Assembly (NCBI GenBank): GCA_016081115.2
Contig: CM071930.1
Location: forward strand, 26,737,641-26,801,640
DNA length: 64,000 bases
Source of the DNA: Rehmannia glutinosa
Lineage: Eukaryota; Streptophyta; Magnoliopsida; Lamiales; Orobanchaceae
Direction: 5' to 3'
Shown: piece after piece, positions 44,521 to 56,440 of the stretch
Layout: each line of letters opens with the position of its first letter
Numbering within the stretch: the stretch's first letter is position 1
The notes under the pieces: model-generated
Told to the model about the DNA's origin: nothing
What the model saw: the letters and a program-made list of their open reading frames with translations, nothing else
The model's database searches: none
Position numbers and translations under genes: made by a program

Positions 44521-44575
44521 GTTGATATCGTCAAGCTAATGACGTTAAATAAGCGCTTATTGGGAGGCAACCCAA
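44521..44575 (+). other. Conserved post-pol motif of Athila-like elements
   Basis: The stretch from 'gttgatatcgtcaagctaat' to 'gcgcttattgggaggcaacc' is a sequence I recognise downstream of the coding region in many Athila-type elements. It lies just after the protease stop, so the pol deletion removed everything between. Confidence 0.6.
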
Positions 44576-45367
44576 ATTTTTCCCATTTTTTTTATTTTTC
44601 TTATTTTCTCTATTAACCGTATCTAATGGTTTGTTTGAGTTCTTTTTCTCTTTCTGTAAGTATAATAGTTATTAAATAATAATTTTTTTGAAAAAAAAAA
44701 TTGAATTTTTTTCAAAGATAAAAAACCAAAAAAATTGAAAAAAAAAAAAAAAAAATTCTGAAAATAAGAAAAAAAAATGAAAAAAAAATTGAAAAAAAAA
44801 AAACAAACACACACGGGCATATGGACGCACGCGACCCAACCGTACGATCTATTCCTTCAGTTTCCGAATTGACGGGCGAGCTCCCGGCTTAATCGGAACT
44901 ATCCATTTAGTATTTATTACGCATTCCTCTTTCTTTTGATAATTTCCTCATATGTTCGGGACGAAACATATTTTAAGTTTGGGGGGTTGTAAAGAATGTG
45001 TAATCTAGTACTGTTGCATTTTGCATTGCATTTAGGACTGCATGTAGAAGCACTTGCATTGTTAATTTTCGGAAAAAAAAACTCGATTTTTCTGTTTATT
45101 TTTTGTTTTTTTGTTTTAGCACGTTTACCGCTTTAGCACGTTTAATTGCTTTTGTGTGTGGTTTTAATTCAGTTTTTATGCCCAACTCCCTATGATTTTA
45201 CTATGAATATTTTATGGCATAGGATAACTTACTTGGGGATAATGTAATAAATTCTTGGGAGAAAAGTTATTTATTTGCTTGGTATGTGTTAAGAAAATTG
45301 GGTATTTGAGTATGTTGCGAAAAATAAGCCTGTGAGCTTTTGTACCTTAAACTGCTTTATATTATGC

Positions 45368-45399
<32 letters not shown>

Positions 45400-46403
45400 G
45401 TGTGTCATTCATGATTGATAGAACTCTAGAACTTGCTCTGGTATATTCATTGAAGCCATGTGTGTGCAATTTTTGAAAATGATCTAAGGCCATCTTTGTT
45501 TAGCCTACTTAGCCTAAAAAGCCTACCTATGAACTCATGATTCCCTAGTTAGCCAATTTTGAGCCAAAACTTTTATTCTGAGCCACATTGATCTTTAAAA
45601 TTTACATGTTTTTATCCCTAAAATCTCTTGAGCTTATAGAAAATGAATAAGTTTGGGGGAGATGTGATGAAAATTTATGAAAAAGAGAGGAAGTTGGCAA
45701 AAGAAAGAGGGATGAACAGTATCTGGGTAAATGAAAAAAAAATACATAAAGCTCGAAAAAGAAAGAAAATATCTGGAAAAAAAATTTATATAGAGAAAAT
45801 CGAGCAAAACAAAAAAAATCTGAAAATTGTGATAAATGAGAGCTTGAGGCTAAAGATTAAAAAAAAGAAGGCAAAAAGGCCAAAAAATGAAAAAAGGAGA
45901 AATAAGGGTGAAATTGAGTTGAAAAAGAAAACTGATATTATGTTGAAATTGGGTTGGTGAATTGCAAGTTTGTATGCTTAAATTCTATTTGCTCAAGTCA
46001 AGTCACTTAATCCAAATTTTCCTACCCTAACCAAAGAGCCTACATTATAACCAAATGAAAAGTCCTTTTTGATTCTTAGATTGTGCACACAAAAGTGGTC
46101 GAGATGTTAGACGATTTACAAGCCTATGGTAGTTCTACATTCACTGAATTGAATTTGAGCGTAAACACTATCCATACACTTTTGAGAGTCGAGTGATACA
46201 CTACCTACTTGTGAGTCGCGATGTCGAATACCCAAGAGTGTATTGACTATGCCGAGTTTATGAATAATGACTTCTTGATAATGAATTATATGGTTTCCGT
46301 GAGTATGGAGTCGAGTGTTATTTAATGTTGGTAGTGTTTTTGAGTGTTCATTCATTTTTACCCTTATATTGTTTTTCTAAATTTGCTCGAGGACGAGCAA
46401 TGC
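44576..46403 (+). other. Non-coding 3' internal region of the Athila-like element
   Basis: It holds long A-runs (44688-44810), a T-run of more than 30 (45367-45399), and a strongly purine-biased stretch (45640-45960) that is open in one frame but low-complexity (Lys/Glu/Arg). None of it is convincing coding sequence. Confidence 0.5.
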
Positions 46404-46421
46404 TTTAAGTTTGGGGGATTT
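46384..46421 (+). other. Polypurine tract and upstream motif, Athila-like element
   Basis: 'tgctcgaggacgagcaatgc' is followed by 'tttaagtttgggggattt', directly before the 3' LTR start at 46422. Both are characteristic of plant gypsy elements of the Athila/Tat group. Confidence 0.88.
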
Positions 46422-47888
46422 TGATGAGTGTAAAATATACGTGAATTTGAGGGTTTAAAATGATATATATTTGATGCATTTGCACGCATATTCAGTGTGT
46501 TTTGCTTGGTTTCCCTTGTTGGGCGTGATACTGCGTACTCTTGTGAATTTTGCAGAAAATGGAGCTAAATTGGATAAAAAGAGATATCACGTTCTAAAGT
46601 ATAGGTCAATAGCTAATGTACGAGCAAAAATATGAAGGAGAGAAGCATGGAAAGTCAAACAAAAGGAATTTTCCTTCAAAAAACGTCAAAACGCGCTAAC
46701 AGTTTCCAGCACTGGCAGAGTTTAGTATTTTGGCCATAACTTCCTCTAATAAATTGATATTGAGGTGATTCAAGTGGCTATGGAAAGCTAAAATAAAGAT
46801 CTACAACTTTAATGAAGACCCCGAGATCCAATTCCGATCGCACGACCCGGACGTGTGGGATTAAACGGGCATGCGACGTAACTGGGGCTTAATTGGTCTC
46901 ATTTTCCTACTCAAACTCTGCAAGTGACCTCTCCAAGCATCTATAAAAGGGACCCAAGGCTATGCACGAAAAATCATCCATCAATTCATCATTCCATACG
47001 ACACACCTTCATTCTTAGTACTTTTAGACTTTAGTTTTTTGTATTTTTCTCTTCCATTCAACATTGGGATTGCTTGGGTTCTTCCCCTTGAAGTTATTTT
47101 GCTTCTTAATCAAAGAGTAAGATTTCTTCATCTCTTTTATCTGATTTTAATTGTTGGGTGATTATTATTGTTGCATGATTATGTTTATGATTATTTTTTT
47201 TACTTGAATTGAGATTATGATTCCATCTCCAAGCATGAACTAATTTCCTTGTTCTAGGATTAAGATGATTTGATTCAAACAAACAAGCATGAGTATTGAT
47301 TAATTGATTTGCTTCCCTGAAAAATTGTTTTACTTGTTGATTGATTGTTTGGCCAACTCTTGATTGTTTGAGGGGATAATTGAGATCGATCGAAGATATT
47401 ATTCCTGGACTAAATTTATTCAGGGGGTTAGATATGAATCGGAGATGTATTATCTAACCCTAGGCTTAATGAAATAGCAAATTATGTTATGATAGCCCTA
47501 ATCTGTGAGTACGAGAGTTATCAGATCTAGACCTAGTCTTTACATGATTGTTATATTTGTTAACCGCATGATCAATTAATTGATATTCTGCTTGCAAGTT
47601 TGATGAGATGAATCTATAATCCTAGACTTACTTCCATATCTTTTTCTCAAAGTTTAATCCTGCTTAGTTTTAATTTGTCTTTTTTAATTGTTTTCTTTTA
47701 GTTTAAATAAAACCAACAAATCTGGTTAGAGTGTTTAGGATTTATTTTCTATCTATTGTGTTGCATAATAATTATTTGTCTGCTAAGTCTTCCTTGAGAG
47801 ACGACTTGTGGTTAACTTGCTACCCTACAATTGATCTCGTTCTCTTGCGAGTATTGTTAGACTTTTATAGGTGTTTAGCGATCGAACA
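46422..47888 (+). repeat. 3' LTR of the Athila-like element
   Basis: This 1467-bp LTR begins TGATGAGTG and ends GAACA, followed by the GTTAC duplication. Its TATA box is CTATAAAAGG at 46941-46950. Confidence 0.94.
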
Positions 47889-48824
47889 GTTACTCATCCT
47901 CACCGATTAAATGGTAAGAATCCTACCTTTTTATCTCAATTGGGTTGAACCCTTGAGAAAATGCCTCTACTTGTTATATTGATGGAATTCTTATATAATT
48001 GTGTTGTGAATGATGATTGTTGTTGGATTATATTTGTAAAAATGATTTTGGTGATGAAAAACTTGTCTTGATTACATTTACAAGGGCTTTATATATCTTC
48101 TTCAATTTTTGACGCCCGCCAAGTGTTCGATAAAACATTTCAATGAAAAATTCATCACCTTCATGATTCTCTCGATTTCAAAAGTCTTATATATTTATAG
48201 AGATCATGTTTTGAAAATCAAATGAGTTTTCATAAGCTTCTACAAGTCGTATGATCGACTTTTCCCTCCTATTTGGTTTATAAGCTTCAATGTTCATATA
48301 GCTCGATACATCGGTTTAGTTGCGCACTTTGATATGAATATATGATGTTTTTATCGTGCTAACATTCTTTTTGATGATTCCAAAGGGGGAGAAATAGGTT
48401 ATAAGCTCATTAGCTCATAGAAGCTAATATAAGCTCGAGAAAGAAGCTATAAGTTGTGGCTATTAAAAGCCATAAGTTGTGGATTATACTTAGTCCATTT
48501 GTTGTAGTATGGACTCATATTCATGTCTAATGATATTTTGTTGACAGGGGGAGCTTATAAGCTCTTGATACTTAAGCTCAAGTTGTAAAAGTGGAGCTTT
48601 TAGCTTTTGGTTGATTGCTTCTACATTATTCTTGTTGTGCATGTTGATAGGGGGAGCTTTTGCAAAAATATTTTTGAAAATCTATACTCCCATCCTTATG
48701 ATTATGTTGCGTGGAATGTTGTCACTCACAACGGATAGTTCATTTTTAACCGGTAAAATTGTTTTGTTTTCAAAATTGACTTTGGTAAATTGTTTTGGTT
48801 TGTAATCATCAAAAAGGGGGAGAT
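47889..48824 (+). other. 3' internal region of the outer SIRE element with several polypurine-like tracts
   Basis: It is non-coding. It contains GGGGGAG purine runs at about 48384-48391, 48547-48552 and 48650-48655, and the terminal AAAAAGGGGGAGAT at 48811-48824 next to the LTR. 'ataagctc' phrases recur between them. Multiple polypurine-like tracts before the 3' LTR are a described Sirevirus trait. Confidence 0.7.
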
Positions 48825-50404
48825 TGTTTGATAAATGGTTTTATCTTGATTTTGATGGTTTTGTTTTTACACCAAAACAATATTTTTAAATGTTGTCCAA
48901 ATACTCCTAAATGATTTAAATTGTTTTTTACTAATTTTTCGTAGTATTTCTTCAAGTTTATTTTAGACAAAAATATTGGACAACACTTTCGAGGATTTTG
49001 TGTTAATGAGTTTTTACATCAAAACTATGTTTCTAAATGTTGTCCTAATACTCCCGATCGGTCTAAAATATTTTTACTATTTTTCGGAGTATTTCTTGAA
49101 GTTTATTTTCGATATAAAATTGGACAATATTTTTGTTTTGAGGCCAACCGGTCGCCCTATAGGGCATCCCGTACCAGAAAGTTGTGAAAAACAGTGAATA
49201 AGCTATTTGCTGAAAAAAGGTTGGTTGATCGATCAACCAGGTGGTTGACCGGTGTGGTCGACCGGTGCCGTCGATCGATCGACCAGGGCGTCGACCGGTG
49301 TCTGGGAGCAATTTTGAAACAAAACCTCCTGGACTCGTTTTTTGGTTTTGCTCAACCGGCTGGACACAGGGTCGACCGGTCGGACCCCCCATCGACCGGT
49401 CGCCCTGTGTAAATGTGTATTCTTATTTTCAAACGTCTATTTGTGCGACGGCCGTCGCCTCTATGGTTTGACAAAAAAAATTCCAACCGTTGTGCAGTAG
49501 ACAGCTTTTCCCTAATTTGTAGGATTGATTTCTAACATCTATATTATTCATTTGTCTTGCAAGTTTTTACAGGTTTCAATATCCTAGGAGGAGCCTATCA
49601 TGTCGAAGACATCTTCTATAAATAGATGAAGAATTGAAGCAACACAATAAGAAAGAATACTACAACACAACAAGATACACTCAAGCAAACATATTTGTTC
49701 TTCATTGTTTTTATTCTTGTTGTAATAGCCTAAGGTCTTTCACTTTCACATCTTGAGGTCTAGGCTTATTTCTTGATTACACTTGCACTCATAATTGTAA
49801 TATTCATTATCGAGTTGTAATCTTGATTTTGGGTTATCATTCAACACAAGATATCCTTGTGAGTGTTCTTGTGGTAAGAACACACTTGGATGATCTAGGT
49901 GATAGGTGCAAGAAGATTGTGGTGATCTTCTTATTGAGGTGTTGAAGAATTTCGTATTCTTCAAGGTTGAAGATTGTGGTAATCTTCACAAGGTGCCGTT
50001 GGAGATTGTGGTAATATTCAAGAGAGATTGTGGTAATCTCAAATGTGGTGTTGTAAGAAGAGTGTGGTGCTCTTCAAGGTGATGTTGTAAGAAGAGTGTG
50101 GTGCTCTTCAAGGTGATGTTGTAAGAAGAGTGTGGTGCTCTTCATGGTGATGTTGTAAGGTGTTGTATTAATTTTGGTAATTAATAAAATCTTTTTTATT
50201 TTTTAAATCCATCCCGGATATATTGGGGTGGTAGAGGATTAGGCCCTAGGTGGGTTGAACCTCTATAAATCGACGCGTGTTGTTTACTTCCCGCACCTTT
50301 ATTATTGTCTTAGCGTATTTGTTTCGAAAAAGAGGGCATAATCGAAAAGATGGAGATAATCTATTCACCCCCCCTCTAGATTATCGTAGCCGCTTGGACT
50401 TACA
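48825..50404 (+). repeat. 3' LTR of the outer SIRE element
   Basis: This 1580-bp LTR pairs with 22955-24477. The TATA box is at about 49617-49626. Three tandem 34-bp units at 50050-50151 account for most of its extra length. Confidence 0.93.
50050..50151 (+). repeat. Three tandem copies of a 34-bp unit in the 3' LTR
   Basis: The units start at 50050, 50084 and 50118 ('gttgtaagaagagtgtggtg' then 'ctcttcaaggtgat'). The partner LTR has one unit at 24191-24224. Confidence 0.92.
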
Positions 50405-51945
50405 AAAGCTTATAGAGTTAACTTTTTATTATTTTTTTATTTTTATTCTGTTGTAAGTATTTATATCCTTATTATATTATCCCAATTCCTCTTTTAAGTC
50501 CAAGTTCATCTATTCAAATGCAACTTAATTGGAATGAGATATAATAGCAACAAGCTCACTTAGCAAATAAGCTATACTAATAAAAGTTATATTTACTCTT
50601 AATTATATATTAAATTATCTAACGCCTCATGTTGTTGATCAAGAGACTGCAATAACTGAAATTGATCTCAATCATTTTATTGTCATAAACATATTATAGA
50701 TAACTACCAATTTGAATATAAAATGTCATGTTTTTCCCCCAAAAGTATGGCAATATGGATATTGATATTTAAAAAAAATTATCATATAATTTTTCTAAAT
50801 ATTGTGATATGGTTGACAAAGAATCAAACCTTAAGTTACAAATAATCCTATACTTATTTTGCATAGTTCAAGATACTAAGCTAATTTTGATAATAAAAAT
50901 AGTGTATGAATTTTATCTTTTTCTTTAAATCAAAATAATCAAAATATAACAAATATTATTCTTATTTAATTCACTACACTTTGAAATTTAAAATGTCACT
51001 TCAATAATTTCAAACATATAACTCTTTGCCATTTTTTTTCTTTTTGTTTGAGAATATTCTTATGATATATTTGTTTTCATATTTAGCTTTACGTTATCAG
51101 AGTAAATGAATGTGATAATTAAATCCAAACCATATTAAATCGTTTATTCATTATTACCAATAATCATAGATAAATATTAATTATCAAAGATTGGAAAAAA
51201 ATTATTTTTTAAAAATTTCAGTAACAATTTATATATCACTATTCTCAAAACTAAATATTTTCCTATGGGAAAATGCATAAACTTTCTGAAATTCTCAATG
51301 GTTGCAAACTCCTATCTACCCCTACAAAAAACATATGTCATATACTCCACTGCGAACAAAATATTATCCCACAAAGTAGTGAGGGTGATATATAATAAAT
51401 TTATGATTCTATATTTGCAACTAAAGTGAAGTTTAAAAAACATATTTGTCCTGCTATTTAATTAGAATCGAACTAAATGAATTAATTTTATTGATTTATT
51501 TTTTTTCTCTTCATTCCACAATAAATTTACACTCTTTTTTCTTTTATTGCAGATGTATTTAGTTGTTTGAAAAAATTAAAATAAAAATATTACAAATGTA
51601 CGTTTTCGCATTATACTCAACTTAACCAGTTTAAATTATCTTATATGAAGTCTTTATATATGCTTATGACATATGGTTGGAAAGCTTCCGCTATGCAGTT
51701 TAATATGGAGCCAACATTTTTTAAAAAAATCGAATATTCTAAGAATTACATTTGAAATAATGTAAATGAGAAGAGTTTGGAATACGAAGAAACACTTATG
51801 ATATTATCAATCAAATAAAAATAAATCAATATAGAAAACTACTTAATTGCCCATAAAGGTAACTTTACCATGAGGATATTTTTGGCTAATCAAAATTTTC
51901 AAGAAACCTCGAAAGTTATTCACACTTTTATAAATATATATATAT
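50405..51945 (-). other. Right-hand (5') part of Helitron A
   Basis: It is AT-rich and has no frame of note. At 51609-51715 it shares a segment ('atatatgcttatgacatatg') with 55813-55910 and 56075-56180 in element B. Its last 100 bp resemble the end of element B. Confidence 0.5.
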
Positions 51946-51964
51946 AATACTAAACAAATAATAA

Positions 51965-54900
51965 CTAGTAAGAAACACATGCTCGCACGTGATCCACATA
52001 ACTTTACTAAAATAATTTTATCATTTAATAATTTTATTGATTAATATTAAAATATTAAAAAGTAAAATAAATATTAATTAAATTTAAATATTACATAGTA
52101 TTTAATATATATTTTGCTTTACTTTAATTATAGATTGATATGAATTGTTAAATAGCTATTTTAAAGAACTAAATCGTACAAAAAATCTACAATTAGTATA
52201 ACAACGAAATAAGTTTTATATTAGCCTACAATCACATTCATCAGTCTTTATTTCATAGTTATGGCTTGAAAAGTCTTTTCTCTTACATGATTTTTGAATT
52301 CTTTTAGCATTGGATGCATTTTACATAATCAGACAAATAATTTAGCTTATAAATCATAAGCTAATGATTAGTAACTCACATGCAAATTATCACATTAATA
52401 AAAAATAATAAATTAAATATTATACCAAAATCCATCATAATATCATCATTTTATTTGTTATTGTAATTCAATTAAAATAAAATAGAATAAAGGTTAGTCA
52501 AATTCTTATACATCATGTGCTTACTTCTTTTGTTCTATCTCAGTTCTTCGATTAAAGAAATGTAAAACAAATTACAATATAATATATGTGAAAACAATTC
52601 ATATATTATTTTAATTGTAGTAATAAAGTCAATATTTTATCATTAACACTTAAACTTAAAGTTTGTAGTCTTCCTTTCCAGTGTCTTAAAAATAATAAAT
52701 ATAAACCTACTATATAAAAATAATAATCCATTATTTTCATCGAGAGTCGGGTATTAAATAAAACTATGAAAAAGTGAAAAGTCGAAATATGAGTTTTGAA
52801 ACTCTATTCAATTGCACACAAAATATCTTTATTTAATAAATAATAAAACGAAAGACAACCTTACGAAAGGAAAATAAGTTAACAATTTTCACGTACCAAT
52901 CTTCAATAATTAAATATAATACTAATTAACTTTTATGTTCGATTTTTTTTTTTTTTTTTTTGCATTCACTTATGTTTTTAAAAGTTATACATAATAAACT
53001 AAAAACTAATATAGTTTTTCAAATTTCATAAAGTTTAGAAAGATACGTTATACTATTAGAGTTTGTACTTGCAATTGAATTTGACTATTTTGGTTATATT
53101 AATATTTACATAGTTGTAAATTTTGTGAGCCGTATAGTTATGAAAATTACAATTTTATTCTTAATATACTGAGACTAATCTATATTTGTTTGAAGAGACT
53201 GTATATTTAAAATTGATCTCATTCAATCTCGTTTACAAAATCATATTATTTGTTGTAAAATATAATTATCAATCCATTTTTAGTGCCTTTAATGAGAAAA
53301 TGTTATATAGTACTTTAATCTTTATTTAAAATTTTAATTGAATTTTTGATCAAATAAGAAAATATAGTTGCCAAAAATTCAGATATCAAGTATTAAAAAT
53401 CCCCCTTAACTATTCTCTTCCGCCTCCTTATGCCCGGAATAATTCATATTACTTGGCACTAAACATGGTTTCACTCCAATTTATTATTATATATAGTTTA
53501 ACACAATAAATTTGATACATAAATATTATTTTGAATATTTTTATATTGGTACCTAAATTAACATGTAATTTAAGAAATATTAATCTTTGACATAAATATG
53601 AAACTATTTCATATTAAATAAGTTTAGTTTATTTATTTATTTTTTTACAATTTCATATCCATGCAGTGACTTTCCATTTTCTGATTCTTGTTTTCAAGTT
53701 TTTCATAATAATTGATTTTGTAAAAATTATAATAATTTGTACCCAATTTTATAATAATTGTCACTGTGCTTGAATATTTATAAGTCATAAAGGAGTGTTT
53801 TTAAAATAAACTGAGATTTTATCGAATATATCAAATTATACATATTATATGAAAGCCATTTAATTTTTCTTTAGAATTCTCAACTATGACCCACATTTAT
53901 TTTTAATTTTTTACTTTTATTCTTTCAAATCTTTATAATATGTTTCATTTGATTTAATCCTAAACTATCTATATATGTGAGATTAACCCCCAAAATTATT
54001 TAGATCAATCTCAACTCATTAATGTCAAGTATAACCATTTATTGTTCAATGTTTTTTATTCTTAGTTTTCACTCTTATTTATTGTACCTATTTAATTTAC
54101 TTAGCTTTTATGAATGTTATGTTAGTAGTATTTGAACTAATATAAATTTGTAATATATAATTACTTTCTCAGCAGTAAAACTGTTATATATTAAATGAGT
54201 TTATTTTTTTTTTTTTTGCATAGCAGATATGATCTTTTAGACTAATACAATTTTAGCTCATGTTTCACTCTTTTACACAATTTTATTAAAATTTAATTAT
54301 TTTGGTATGCGTTTTTATTATAAACATGTATCATATTGGTATTTTAAATTTATCATTTTTATGGGTGTAATTTTCAAACGATATTCAAGTTTTATCACAA
54401 ATGTCAATTTAATACATATTGAATTTTTTTTATTAAGTTTGTCTTCTTTTTTTTTTTTATAAATTTATATATACAACTTTTAACACTTTTCTGCAGTTGT
54501 TCTTAACATATATAGGATATAAAATAATCGAAAGATTGAAATCATAATATATTAAAAATTAAATTAGAAACTAAAACTTTTAATGTTATATATAGAACTT
54601 AAGTAAAAGTTATATTAACACATCTTTAATTAGAGTTCCCAGCTATGACCCACATATATATTTTTTTAATTTTTTACTTTTATTCTTTCAAATCTTTATT
54701 AATATATTTCATTTGGTTTAACCCTAAACTATCTATATATGTGAGATTAACCCCCAAAATTATTTCGATCAATCTCAACTCATTAGTGTCAAGTATAACT
54801 ATTTATCGTTCAATATTTTTTATTCTTAGTTTTCACTCTTATTTTTTGTATTATTTAATGTACTTAGCTTTTATGAATATTATGTTAGTATTTAAACTAA

Positions 54901-56388
54901 TATATAATTTGTAATATATAATTACTTTCTCAACAGTAAAACTGTTATATATTAAATGAGTTTATTTTTTTATTTTTCTTTTGCATAGCAGATATGGTCT
55001 TTTAGACTAATCCAATTTTAGCTCATGTTTCACTCTTTCACACCATTTTATTAAAATTTAATTATTTTGGTATACATTTTTATTATAAATACGTACATAT
55101 TGATATTTTAAACTTATAATTTTTATGGGTGTAATTTTCAAACGACATTCAAGTTTAATCACAAATGTCAATTTAATACATATGGAATTTTTTTATTAAA
55201 TTTGTCTTCTTTGTTTTTTTTATAAATTTATATATACATCTTTTAACACTTTTCTGCAGTTGTTCTTAACATCTATAGGATATAAAATAATCGAAAGATT
55301 GAAATCATAATATATTAAAAAATAATAAATTAGAAACTAAAACTTATAATGTTATATATAGAAAATTAAGCAAAAGTCATATTAACACATATAGTTAAAA
55401 TTTAAAAGGTAACTTTACAAACTTGTTTTGGTTTTTGTTCGCTTTTTTCATGTTAATCTCATTCCTTTTATTTTGTACTTTTTATTTTACTGATATGGCT
55501 AACTAAAATAAAATATACATGAAATTGCAATAAAAATAAAATGTGAAACTCTCTTGTTTTCAATATTATTTATTTAACAACCATCAATAAATTAATTTTT
55601 AAATTGCATATTACTAATTGAGGGAGAATTTTTCAACCATAAAGGAATTATGTATTTTCTTTACTTCTTATTTAGCATCAAAAATACCTAAAATATTTTT
55701 ATTTTATTTTTTCTTATCGTGTATATTGTAATTTAATTTTTTTCTTTAAAACTATATGAGACATATTTAACTATTGAGAAAATTTAAAATAATATAAGAA
55801 ATATATAATTTTACATCATACTAAAAGTTAAATAGTTAAAATTTTCTTCTATAACGACTTGTGTATATGCTTAGAACATATAGTTGAAGATTTTGAAACC
55901 TAGTTTAAATTTGAAATTAATTTATAAGAAATTTAAATTCTTAGTATTATGATTAAAAAAACTATATTTTCAGATTCTGAAATCTTTTTTGGCTATAATG
56001 AACATCTCTCATAAAATTAAATAAAAAAATTAAATAAATAACAAAACTATAGAAAAACATAAATTCTTAATTTTTACATAGTGTTGAACTTTTTAATGTT
56101 AAAATTTTATCATGTGAAGTCCTTATATATGCTTATGACATATGGTTAGAAAGCTCTCGAAATCTAGTTTAATATGAAGCTACTAATATTTGAAAATTCA
56201 GTTATAGCTGGAAGAATAAATACTTTTACAATGTAGAATATAAAAAGTCACATTGTCTTATAATTGAACAAATAGAAGCTAAATAAATATCAAATTACTA
56301 AGTTGTCTTAAAATTTTACTATGTCTAAAGGATATTTTTGTCCAATCAAAAATTGCAAGAAACATTCACACTTTTAAAATAGTATAGA
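51965..56388 (-). mobile_element. Helitron-like element B, about 4.4 kb, non-autonomous
   Basis: On the minus strand it starts TCTATACTATTTTAAAAGTG at 56388 and ends in CTAG at 51965-51968. A hairpin (CACATG-CTCG-CACGTG, 51976-51991 on the + strand) lies next to the 3' end. The host bases are A on the left and T on the right, as expected for Helitron insertion between A and T. No Rep/helicase or other coding frame is present; the sequence is AT-rich throughout. Confidence 0.68.
53868..55390. repeat. Tandem duplication of about 760 bp within Helitron B
   Basis: Unit 1 (about 53868-54626) and unit 2 (about 54627-55390) share long stretches, for example 'ctatatatgtgagattaacc', 'gcatagcagatatg' and 'aatcgaaagattgaaatcat'. 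The constant offset is 759-767 bp. Confidence 0.88.
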
Positions 56389-56440
56389 TAGATAGATATA
56401 GATATAGATAAATAATAATAAGTATAAGTATAAGTATAGA
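56381..56440. repeat. GATA-type and AGTATA microsatellite
   Basis: A (GATA)n-like run is followed by 'gatata' and 'agtata' repeats, immediately beyond the Helitron B terminus. Confidence 0.75.

Larger units (their letters stand above)
28135..47888 (+). mobile_element. Athila-like Ty3/gypsy element, internally deleted, interrupted by a copia element
   Basis: LTRs at 28135-29603 and 46422-47888 begin TGATGAGTG and end GAACA. The target duplication GTTAC is exact (28130-28134 and 47889-47893). The tRNA-Asp primer site and a polypurine tract with the upstream 'ctcgaggacgagcaatgctt' motif are present. Outside the nested copia element the internal region is only about 3 kb. It holds a gag remnant and an aspartic-protease frame but no reverse transcriptase, RNase H or integrase. 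The two LTRs show few differences. It was probably mobilised in trans by a complete relative. Confidence 0.93.
22955..50404 (+). mobile_element. Outer Ty1/copia SIRE-type element, interrupted by a nested gypsy element
   Basis: LTRs at 22955-24477 and 48825-50404 begin TGTTTGATAAATGG and end TTACA. The target duplication AAAGC is exact (22950-22954 and 50405-50409). An initiator-Met primer site, a polypurine tract and remnants of gag, reverse transcriptase and RNase H lie between. The gypsy element at 28135-47888 splits the 3' internal region. Protease and integrase are not recognisable, so the internal part was badly decayed or deleted. The gag style ('LFDSKNFTFWKERM', 'CLMGFEENEV') fits the SIRE lineage. 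Confidence 0.93.
20439..51945 (-). mobile_element. Helitron-like element A, split by the nested retrotransposons
   Basis: Read on the minus strand, the 3' end at 20439-20442 is CTAG with a flanking T in the host. It is preceded by a short hairpin (CGTGTG-TTG-CACATG on the + strand, 20451-20465). The opposite 5' end lies near 51940 and resembles the 5' end of element B ('ggatatttttg(g/t)c(t/c)aatcaaaa ... ttcacactttta'). Subtracting the insertion at 22955-50409 leaves about 4 kb. No Rep/helicase frame is seen, so it is non-autonomous. The exact 5' TC terminus is degraded. Confidence 0.5.

Noticed and set aside
45643..45960. 105-codon Lys/Glu-rich open frame
   Set aside because: The purine-rich strand makes one frame open by composition alone. 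There is no family resemblance, and it lies in the non-coding 3' region of the gypsy element.
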